Positions 1 to 8,585 of a stretch of DNA of 64,000 nucleotides are shown here, piece by piece. Numbering within the stretch: the first letter of the stretch is position 1; each line of letters begins with the position of its first letter. The notes under the pieces were generated by a model. That model ran no database searches and was not told the DNA's origin. It saw only the letters and a list, made by a program, of their open reading frames with translations. The translations under genes were made by a program, and so were the position numbers. Source of the DNA: Hortaea werneckii (lineage: Eukaryota > Ascomycota > Dothideomycetes > Mycosphaerellales > Teratosphaeriaceae); assembly GCA_037044905.1 (NCBI GenBank), contig JBAOKB010000097.1, positions 1 to 64,000 of the forward strand, given 5' to 3'.

Positions 1-1362
1 AGAATAGCCCAAAAGAAGAAGCCGGAACTCACCAGACTGTCTTCGCGGCACGCAACTCTCCTCGCAGCACGATTGTACTTTGATGCGCTCAAATTCGAGC
101 GAAACACGGTCCCGAATGCGAAGATCAACACCGTTCTGACGCGCACCCAAGGCTACAACATGGATCTCGATAGTTGGGCTGATTCCAAAACGTCGTCGTC
201 TCTTTTGGAATGGATGCCGGAAGCGAGACAGTTCGACGTACTGGAAGATGAGCCGTCTTGGGGCAACTCTCGCGATGGCATGGTCGAGAGCGCGGCTGCG
301 ACAAAGCTCCAAACGATTGCCAAAGCGCAGAAGGCATCTGCTGTGAAAGGCAAGCGCAAGCAGTCATCGGCGCAAGGGCATGCTGTTGGTACCAGGGATG
401 GCGAAGATAACGATGGAAGCTCCTTGAATCAACTGCTTTCCATCGACGAAGACAAGGCACTCCATGAGCACTTCGGGGATGAAGGGTCGTTCGGAACCCA
501 GGCTTTCATGGTGACCGGTCCAGATGGCACGAAAGCGGCGGACGGCGCTGAGTATCAGACAAGCATGGAGAACTTTTCGAGCTGGCTTGAGGCACAGGTC
601 TCAAGACAAGACAAGGCTGTCGAGACTGCTCTCATAGCAGAGGCTAAAGAACGAAGCGAGCTGAAAGCTCTCAAGAACACTTGGTCCCCTCTGCCGCTCA
701 TATTGCCCGAGATCTGGCTTCCGGTGCAATCAGACATCGACAAACAGAGTGATGCAGGGGCTGTCAGGCACAATGTCATCAAGCACTTCGACATGTTTAG
801 CCCCAGTCCTGATACACCTTACCCAACTCGCCTTGCACGCATGCGAAGAGACGACGGCGAAGATTCTAATGGTAGAGAACTCACCACTGCTTTCCTGCCG
901 CCAGGGTCAACTAGTATCTCATCTCATCCGCGATCATACGGAGATCAGGCAGGGCACCTAACGCCTTCTATCACGTCTGCTGAGCGCGGAAGGCCGCTGT
1001 CACCTTCGCTTCCAAGCATTTCTGTCTTGGCACCGTCCAACACCGGGTCAAATGCGAACAATGCGATTGCCTCGACAGTATCTCCAGTAGCAGCAACGCT
1101 CATCGAATCGGTTGCGCACGGTATTGAGATGACCACGGCGGCCAACCTCCTCGTCAGTCTCCGCGATCAGGCGTCTGGGTCAAGGGCGCAAGAGCAAAAT
1201 TGGGCTTTGCGTGTTAGAGCGCTTCCGAGACGTGTCGGCGCAACGGATTTTGCTCACAACACCGATGCAACGCCGGCAGCTGGCACAATGGAGACTGAGT
1301 CAGAGTCTTCGCCAGAGTCTCTCGGGGAGGAGACGCAAGACATGGACTGGGAAGCATCTTGA
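1..1362 (+). CDS. Uncharacterised protein, cut at its 5' end by the window edge
   Basis: An open frame runs from the first base to a TGA at the end of this interval, giving 453 visible residues with no in-frame ATG in the first 70 bases, so the true start lies outside the window. The visible N-terminus is basic and helical-looking (KKKPELTRLSSRH), followed by a region with many Ser, Ala and Glu residues, a short proline/tryptophan-containing segment (LPLILPEIWLPVQ, about residues 230-245), a Ser/Pro-rich stretch and an acidic tail ending MDWEAS. I see no catalytic motif, signal peptide or membrane segment and recognise no family. It could be the C-terminal half of a regulatory or scaffold protein; that is only an impression from composition. 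Splicing inside the interval cannot be excluded, but no intron is needed to keep the frame open. Confidence 0.6.
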   Translation, partial: RIAQKKKPELTRLSSRHATLLAARLYFDALKFERNTVPNAKINTVLTRTQGYNMDLDSWADSKTSSSLLEWMPEARQFDVLEDEPSWGNSRDGMVESAAATKLQTIAKAQKASAVKGKRKQSSAQGHAVGTRDGEDNDGSSLNQLLSIDEDKALHEHFGDEGSFGTQAFMVTGPDGTKAADGAEYQTSMENFSSWLEAQVSRQDKAVETALIAEAKERSELKALKNTWSPLPLILPEIWLPVQSDIDKQSDAGAVRHNVIKHFDMFSPSPDTPYPTRLARMRRDDGEDSNGRELTTAFLPPGSTSISSHPRSYGDQAGHLTPSITSAERGRPLSPSLPSISVLAPSNTGSNANNAIASTVSPVAATLIESVAHGIEMTTAANLLVSLRDQASGSRAQEQNWALRVRALPRRVGATDFAHNTDATPAAGTMETESESSPESLGEETQDMDWEAS

Positions 1363-2260
1363 GCCGGAAGAGGAGAGAGGGCAACCGTGCATCATACGAC
1401 CTTCAAAGCTGAACAGGGAAGCTTGTTTCTTTGGATCCGAGAGAAGAGAGTTCTAGACCGGCGCGCATCGTGTCGCTTCAGGAACTTCAGAAGACAGAGT
1501 CCAGTGGAGACAGTCGCTTTGTTAACTTAGTCTCGAAACCCTTTGCATTCTCTTTCATAGCTCAAGCAGCTCGAATAGCTTTCCATGAACATGTTCTCAC
1601 ATTGTAGTGTTCTTTGTCATCTTTTTGTGTAGTAGGATTTCCCGAAAATGGTATGGTGCGAATCTGCTCCACAATCTTAATCAAACATCACTTTGTTCAT
1701 CTCCTTTTTCACACTTGCGTTCGAATGTCAAGGTTGTAAGTATCAATATTTGCAAAGTTCTGGCTTCCTTCGAGTTTTCAAAAGTTAAAGACCACTAGCT
1801 CACGTCCGATGCTACTTTGCAGCCTTTTGGAGCAGCTCCGCCAAAAAATCATAGACAGAGCGGATTCTCAGTGATGCTAAGACTGAGCTTTCATTGTTTT
1901 TACATGTATCCGAATGGGATGTGATGTAAATGAGGCTCAGCTGTCCTTTGCTTTAAATTGTCCTACAATTTTGAGCGATTTGAAGAGCCAGGTACGCTGT
2001 GTACAAGCCTTCAAACAGTGCAAAATCGAAGCACTCGATCGTTTAGTACACAAGAGCAGGAGAACAGAAGAAGAGCATGTCCACGAGGGAAGAAAGCCAT
2101 AAGCATGCATACAAGAGTATTAACGACTTTTTATGAAGGCTAATGAAGCTTTAAGAAGTGACCAATTCAACGTTCCAGTATTCCACCATTTTGATTACGC
2201 ACTTGACACGCTGCGAAGCTCAACAATCTCAATCAACAACGCTTTCAACGCCAGCGAGCT
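1363..2260. other. Intergenic, AT-richer, no gene seen
   Basis: This stretch separates the 3' end of the first gene from the 3' end of the next, which lies on the opposite strand. It is AT-richer than its flanks and holds only short frames of 60-100 codons on both strands without recognisable content. It is best read as two convergent 3' regions. Confidence 0.6.
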
Positions 2261-3343
2261 TCAGGTGCTCGCTGGCTGATTGCTCGGTCCGGCGGCAGCC
2301 TCCTCGCCCTCCTCAACACCTCCATCATCGCCGGCACCAGTCTGCGCAGCGGGAGCGTTGGACGCCGCCTGTTGCGCGACCCACGCAGCCTTGTCCAGGA
2401 TTGGAGGCCCATTTGGGTCTGGGTCCAAGCTGCTGTCCTTCCTCAACATATCAGCCCGCTGCTCCATAGCCATGTAGGAGCGTGTGTGTGCTTTGCCTTG
2501 GCCCTGTAGCCAGGCATTGTGGGATGTTGCGCGCTGCGCGGGCGCCCTGTTCCACCACGCTGCAGAAGCGCGATGTTGACGAAGGAAAAGATTCTCGTCG
2601 TCCTCCCACTTGACTGCCCTGACACCGCTTGGTCTCTGTAGAATGCTTGGTCAGTACAATCATATTGACGGTGGAAGTGACAGTGATCTTACCGTCCTTC
2701 TCTGCTGAGCAGGACGAGCTCCCGCGTCTTCATCAGCCTCCCCGCCCGACTCGGACTCGTCCCTGGGTGCTGGGTTGCCTTGCTCTTTGTCACCTTCCGA
2801 AATCTCGCTCTCAGTCTGCTTGATCTCGTTGCCGTTGGCAGTGATCCAGTTCTCCAGCTCCCTCATCACTTGCCCCATGCATTTACCCAAGCCGTTGAGA
2901 TACGTGCGTGGCGTGAAAGGGTTAGGGGTTGAGCCATTGTCCGCCGGCTGAGCATCTCCCATATTCTCGACGCGCTCTGCGAAGATCTTGCCGACCTCTG
3001 TACGCACCATGTCCATCGCCGAAGGACTTGATGCAGCGCCGACTTCCCCGGAGAGAGCGACGGCCTGGTGGACTTCCGCGACGTAGAGCTCCTTGTCGGA
3101 TGTGCCGTTCATGCAATGCATGCGGAGCTTAGCGTCAACGGCTTTGACACAGAAGAGCATCATCTGAATGTTCTCGACAGCTTTGCCAACGCCCTCGAGA
3201 TTCAAGACGTGAGATAGCTCATCGAGCAGACCTTGTTGAGCTTCGAGGACGAGCAGGTCATCTAATCCGTCAGTAGAGAGTGCTTCCTCGCCACTGCTCG
3301 TTGCTTCCTCGACAACGTTCAGCAAATTTTCGATACCAGCCAT
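2261..3343 (-). CDS. Uncharacterised protein with SANT/Myb-like C-terminal pattern
   Basis: Two exons (3343-2693 and 2635-2261) are joined across a 57-nt intron with donor GTAAGA and acceptor TACAG, keeping phase 0 and giving 341 residues. The start chosen is MAGIENLL; in-frame ATGs also lie upstream at 3391 and 3448. The N-terminal 180 residues look helical and acidic. A charged low-complexity segment (about 185-215, ending in QQRR) follows. After the junction comes a tryptophan-rich stretch (VKWEDDENLFL, then AWWNRAP) and a motif TRSYMAMEQRADM. The W-x-DDE...W arrangement and the QRA-D motif echo the gene immediately upstream on the same strand (PWTPDE...SMRQRAEL), so the two may be diverged relatives. 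No function is recognised; a DNA- or chromatin-associated role is a guess from the Myb-like pattern. Confidence 0.65.
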
Positions 3344-4519
3344 TGTGTTGGGACTGATAGATCGAGACGGCTGGTTTGAAGATGAGGACATGAAAATGCT
3401 TGAACAATCGTTGCGAGTGGTAGCTGTATAGCTTTTGCAGAATGTCAAAGTAGAATTTTGACAGACGTTTGAAAGTTCAAAGGAGAGTAGCGAAAAGGAA
3501 AATTTTCGTCGTGGCCTCGTTGAATACAGTATCGGTCATGACGAAAGGTGCGGCGTGTGAAAGCCATCAAAAGAGGAAGTAGCGGTGATAGCTGGCAAGA
3601 GGGGGCATGTGACAGTTGAATGGCATCTCAACGACTTGCAGTCCCTGGCCGATCAAAATGCCTTTCGCGTCAAAATTTCGTAGAAGGTGGACTAACACTC
3701 CAAGGTCTGCAACAGCAGACTGCAGCAAGGAGAGAAGTAAGATTTTGTATTGATGAGGGAAGGGCCCTTTGCACCTCCCAAGGCGTGGCGCGATCGAGGG
3801 GACGTTGTGTCTTACACTTACAGGGCATTTGTGCTAGATCTTTTTGCAACTTGCCCTTTGAAATTTCGAAGAATTGATTGGTGCAGTAGGCACGGATTTG
3901 ACAGTTCTCGAGGAAAGTAAGGTGTTACGCAACAATTCTCAAGCGATATCCGTCCCATGAAAGCAATAGCATTGATTAGAGGCTGGAGGCAAGTGTTATC
4001 AGCACCGTCCCCCTGCGTGGACGCCTGTAGCCAAATCATATGAAGCTCCATGAATCATGCAGTATCCATTGACGAACAGATGGAGGAAATTCGAGCTGAG
4101 CCGGGATCCAAAGCCTAGATCTTGCTATTCGTGCGCCTAAGGATGATCGAGGAAACAACTCATCGTCTAACCTGATCAAGTTGATCATAGAGCGTGTCTA
4201 ACGCGACGTTTGTGCGATGGAAAGATTATCCGTGAAGATTTGGCTTGAGAACAACTCTTGTGGATTTCGCGTCAAGTCAATCCCTTGCTGCTTTGCATTT
4301 GTATAGAACAAAGCGCTCGACTACCGCTTTCGGTGAGATCCATTCTACCATCCCTTTGTATCCTGACACGTACCTCTGCATTCGTTTCCTCGAAGTGAGA
4401 AACAATTTCCAGCAAAGCATGAGCTTCCTCGGGCATCTTTAAGGATTTGAGAGACAGCCCGATACCATTGCCATAATTAGAACCCTGTCTGAGTATCTTC
4501 ATCCCTTTCGCCTTCCAAT
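3344..4519. other. Intergenic, promoter region of the preceding minus-strand gene
   Basis: No gene is supported here. The first 110 bases can be read as an N-terminal extension of the minus-strand gene (in-frame ATGs at 3391 and 3448). A 76-codon minus frame at 4272-4502, directly downstream of the next gene's stop, looks mildly protein-like but has no recognisable content. It may be 3' UTR. Confidence 0.5.
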
Positions 4520-5596
4520 TTACACCTCTCCCATCGCCTCATTCTCCTCCTCACCTACAATTTCTTCCTGAATCGCCGCCATCCCCTGCGCAACCGTCTC
4601 ACCCTGCGCCTTCGCCCACTGCCGACATTCCTTCAACTCCGCGCGCTGCCTCATCGACTGATCAGTCCTCGTCCCCCGTTGCACCACAAGTCCGCTCGCC
4701 AGAGTAACAGGTTTGTCCGCGAACTCCTGATTACAAGCAGCAGCAAGTTGTGACCAGGTGATGTTGCCCTTGGCTTCTATGATCTTGCTCTTGCAGAAAG
4801 CTATCTCATCGGGAGTCCAGGGGGCTTGCGCGCCGTGTGCGTGGTTCCCGTGGCCTTTCTTCTCGGAAGAGGAGGATGGTAAGCTGGGACTCTGGGGGTT
4901 CTGGGGGGATGCAGTGCGTTGCGAGCCGTGAGATCTTGCACCCGAGCTCTGGTCTCTAGAAGTGGATGCTATGAGCTTGGATTTGGTGCATGATAGCTTA
5001 AGCCGGACAAGGCTCTTGGGTGTTTGTGGGCGTGTCGTGTTGCCTTCTGTGGTTTCTACATCTTCGATCTGATCAATACTTTCTTCCCCATCCACTTCGA
5101 CTAGTGCTTGTGAAGGGTCGCGCAGACGGAAGTAAACTTCAGCCATCGCCCTCTTGATACTGTCGATCAGGTCACTGTCAACATATGGGCCTTCCGTATC
5201 GTTGAATTGCGTAGTGAGCGCGCCGACAAGTGACTCTCCAAAGCTTCTTGGCCAGAAGCTTTGAGCTTTGATCTTCAAGGGGAGGCCGACATCGAGCGTC
5301 TTGACGAGACCGTCGGGCGTGACGAAGGCGTCTCTGAAGTCTCCGTGCATTCTGCAGATGCCGGACATGATTTCCACATCGCTGTATGATCCGGCTATCG
5401 CATTCAAGGACTCTTTGACTGCTTGACTAGCTTGCCCTTCCAAGTTCAAGCTTTTTTGCAGGTTGTGCTCACACTGACGGCGATGCTCAAACTTGCCTCG
5501 CCGATCTGTCTCAGCATCGGGCATCTTGGTGGAAAATAATGAAAGATCCATGGCGACAGCAGTGGATATTGCTCGATCGATAAGCAGAAAATTCAA
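4520..5596 (-). CDS. Uncharacterised protein with SANT/Myb-like domain
   Basis: A single open frame encodes 358 residues, with alternative in-frame starts at residues 16 (MDLSLF) and 25 (MPDAET). Residues 1-175 are mixed helical with no known motif. Residues 190-260 are low-complexity, rich in Ser, Gln and Pro. Residues 264-325 resemble a SANT/Myb-type helical module: PWTPDEIAFC opens the first helix, TWSQLAAACNQEF the second, and RTDQSMRQRAEL the third, with tryptophans spaced as in such domains. The tail is acidic. The minus-strand gene downstream (2261-3343) has a degenerate version of the same pattern. A chromatin or transcription role is an inference from the domain shape; the spacing between helices two and three is long for a canonical Myb repeat, so the assignment is tentative. 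Confidence 0.65.
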   Translation of the reverse strand: MNFLLIDRAISTAVAMDLSLFSTKMPDAETDRRGKFEHRRQCEHNLQKSLNLEGQASQAVKESLNAIAGSYSDVEIMSGICRMHGDFRDAFVTPDGLVKTLDVGLPLKIKAQSFWPRSFGESLVGALTTQFNDTEGPYVDSDLIDSIKRAMAEVYFRLRDPSQALVEVDGEESIDQIEDVETTEGNTTRPQTPKSLVRLKLSCTKSKLIASTSRDQSSGARSHGSQRTASPQNPQSPSLPSSSSEKKGHGNHAHGAQAPWTPDEIAFCKSKIIEAKGNITWSQLAAACNQEFADKPVTLASGLVVQRGTRTDQSMRQRAELKECRQWAKAQGETVAQGMAAIQEEIVGEEENEAMGEV

Positions 5597-6291
5597 AGGG
5601 GTTGGTTCAACTAGGAAGACAACTCAGGTAAGACGAAGTACTTCTGGCTACAAGATCGAATGATGAACCAGGATCTAAGTTGTAGCTTCAAGGTTGATCG
5701 TCAGACACTTTTCGTGTCAAGGAAAAAGGCACGCGTCAAAGACCCGTTGCTCGACATCGTCCCGATTTGGGTGCGCTTCGCTCTCCTTGTACATTCACGA
5801 AGCTTGAAACACGACGATAGCATTCAATACTCTGCACGAGCCATGAGAAGGCATCCCCGAGGAGCCCCGTACTTAAATTAATCTACCATGAAGTCAGTTG
5901 ACAAAGTAGTAGCATAGGTACACGTGTATGTCGTTGTATGCATGTTTGGACAATGGCCAGAGAAAGCAATATAGGTACGTGTGTGAGAAGCTATGCCGTC
6001 ATGACAACGAGCCTCTTTCAAGACACGTGAAATAGACCTTCACGTCCAGAATCAAGTTTTGCCGCACTAAACCACGCCACCCTTCCGCCTCACGCAACAC
6101 GAGGCAAGCTTGAAGCTCTAACGCCTGAAACTCTGCTCTCTCTCTCTCCGTGTTCCCTTCCCATATGGAATTCTAAGAAAAAACCGTGGGAGCACTCAAC
6201 TTGTCCTAAAATCTTTATGTAGTGCCCAATTCCATCTACAAGCTCCAGCATTGGCAACACACCTGCACACCCGTCACAATGACAGAGATAG

Positions 6292-6510
6292 CGCAAGATC
6301 CATCTTTGCAACACATTCATCGCAACGCTATCCGAGAGCAAACCCTCCGACGATCGCAACCCGCTCATAGCGCTTCTCTTGGCGGCCGCAGAGCACACCT
6401 TCAACTTTGTCCACTCCCTCGCGACGGAAGAATCTAGCGCAATTTGCCGTCAAATACGATATCTGCGGCTCGAAATCTCATGGGAGGCTTCAATCGAGAG
6501 TCCAAGATAG
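6292..6510 (+). pseudogene. Orphan coding-like segment, possible gene relic or internal exon
   Basis: This frame lacks a start codon and opens just after an in-frame TAG. It encodes 72 residues that look like genuine protein: an aliphatic helix containing NPLIALLLAAAEHTF, then NFVHSLATEES and CRQIRYLRLEISWEAS. That distinguishes it from the shuffled look of the other frames here. Possible acceptors (GATAG, CGCAAG) lie at its left end, so it could be an exon, but the 600 bases upstream are AT-rich and show no matching upstream exon. It may be the end of a decayed gene. The call rests on composition only. Confidence 0.25.
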
Positions 6511-8321
6511 AAAGTCGATCCAATCCATCCGGCCCTCCCGGTAACGAGGGACTGCTTTCTGCACAGCAAGAAAGTCCAAAAGTTCCGCCTCTTCTGCGCC
6601 CTGTCCACATCTCCGCGCCAACCTTCAACATTCAAATCGGTCCATCCTCCAAACCTCCTATGAATGGCGAGCCAGAAAATTAAAAGAGGCCTAATCCACG
6701 GGAAAAAAAGAGCAATAGCATAGCAAAGACTGGAAAGCAGCCAAACGACCGCCCTTCAGCAGCGCTTGTTAAAGCGTTGGCCTCGGAGTCTATAACCTGG
6801 ATAGGAAAGAGTAGAGGGACTCGACCGCAGCGTGTATGTCTCTTGGCCCAGAAGAATTGGGCACGAAAGGAGCTTAGGAGTATAACGTTCCCAAACCGGA
6901 AGGAAAAAACAAAGCAAGGTGAGAGTCATGTTTTTACTCGCATGAAGTGCAGGGCGAATATCGGAGAGGGAGGAATGCGGAGGCCTGCTTCAACCTCCGG
7001 CCTTCTAAGTGACTCCGGAGGAGGGACCGAGCGGCAGATATGAATGTTTGAGTGGCCGAGGTCGCATTGCACAGCAGAGCTGAGGTCTTCAGACAATGCA
7101 AGTGCGTTGCCTCCGGCAGGCGCGGATGAACTCGCCTATGAAATGGCCTATCATCCAAAGATAGCAAGAACGCACCGAACATCGACCCAAAAGGATCTCA
7201 CTCGCGGGCTTCTCACAGTACGCCGCGAAATGCAGAGGAGCGAGAGGGAAAGCTCCATCTCAAGGCCTACTTGTGGAAGGATGGGCTGTTGAGCTCGCCA
7301 TCTTCCTGGAGGAATACAAAATATGACGGTGGGGTATTAGAGGATAGAACATCCGAGTATGCTTCAGAGGAAAACAAGCAGAGACATGGCGAGGCCAAAA
7401 GAAGCATTTACGGCCATTCAAGACCGGAATGAAGAAGGCAACGGGAAGGTTTCTGGCGGGCCAGGGGTAAGAAGGCACTCCGCTCAGAAGCCTGTGATAA
7501 AACCGTAAACCGGCCGATCAGAGCCATGGTTGATGAGTACCCGGGCGACCGTGAGGATGCCTTCAGCACGACAGGCCATGGTGGTTTGGCTTTCTGTCAT
7601 GTGTTTGTTTGGAATCAAGTCGCTGTCGCCAGGCCTTCTTTGAGTGATCAAAGCGGCCAGACAGTAAGTGCTTGGGGAGTAGAGAACAAAGGACCGATCG
7701 GCCGCTGAAGCATCGGAGTCACAGCTATGCTCGACATCTCCGGATCTTGGCGGGGATTTTTGATGAAAGAAGAGTGGTGCCAAAGACGGGCCTTATGACG
7801 GCTCGCCGTCTTCCCGGTCGTGACTGTTGGACAGGAGCAGTACCTTGTCAGACTGAGAGTGGACATGAGTGTGATGCTGATTGAAGCGATGCCCTCCTAC
7901 ACAGGGGTGCTGGATGATGCTGCAATGGTTAGTCGGAAAGATCAGATGCTCTTGCAGTGAAGCGGACGACCGACAGTCATGCGAGGATTGAGCGTGCAAG
8001 TAGTCGCAAGGCAATGAAGAGAGCACCAGCCGCTGACAGCGCATCTGGTTATCAAACACGTGCTTGTGCAGTCATTGACAACAAGTGAGCCATGAGATGC
8101 AATGGACAAGGTATCTGTGGCCTCCGTATTCGTAAGCATATCGCTCTTGGACAGGTGAAGTTGTGATGTGAGGTTGAATGTGAACTGTGAGACGGAGGAT
8201 CACGCGGGGAATTGCGGGAAAGCGAGACCAATCGGGCGATCTCGACCCGGTGAGCTGCATCATGACGGACGTAGCCGGCGCTAGCGGCGCGTGTCCAATG
8301 TCGCGTCTTCCACTCACCTGT

Positions 8322-8437
8322 TTTGGCGCCGAAAGTCACGTCAAGTCCAGTAATTGAGGGACGACATACTTTGCCGGACAAGGACCTGAGAAGAAGCATC
8401 ATACTATCATGGCGGGACTATGCTACGCGCGCACGTG
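8322..8437 (+). promoter_or_regulatory. Candidate G1/S promoter elements upstream of CDC45
   Basis: An exact E2F-type consensus TTTGGCGC lies at 8322-8329 inside TTTTGGCGCCGAAA, about 260 bases before the CDC45 start. An ACGCG (MCB core) is at 8425-8429 and a CACGTG E-box at 8432-8437. MBF/SBF and E2F factors drive S-phase genes including replication factors, so the placement suits CDC45. These are sequence matches only; short motifs occur by chance. Confidence 0.4.
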
Positions 8438-8585
8438 AGCTCTCTATGACATCGGAACCGCAACTCGTGAACACGACGAGATCGAACCCGCGCGATTGGC
8501 TTCGACAGAACGCGCACCGCACCGCATCCCACGGCGATAACCTCCAGCTTGAGGCGACGACGACAACGAACAACCACTGACGACC

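Larger units (their letters stand above)
5597..8585. other. Three-kilobase stretch without a clear gene, upstream of CDC45
   Basis: Both strands carry only short overlapping frames (60-120 codons) with no recognised protein. Two items stand out and are listed separately: an orphan coding-like frame at 6292-6510 and a cluster of cell-cycle-type promoter elements at 8322-8437. A minus-strand start at 8402 followed by plausible donors (GTATGT, and GTGAGT near 8315) could mark a small spliced gene running toward 8072, but its predicted peptides match nothing I know. No mobile element or terminal repeat was seen. Confidence 0.5.

Noticed and set aside
5597..8320. Transposon remnant
   Set aside because: No terminal repeats, target-site duplication, transposase or reverse-transcriptase motif could be found by eye.
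8072..8402. Possible small spliced minus-strand gene diverging from CDC45
   Set aside because: Donor-like GTATGT and GTGAGT sites are present, but the peptides in each possible exon resemble nothing known and the region overlaps the probable CDC45 promoter. Kept only as a remark.
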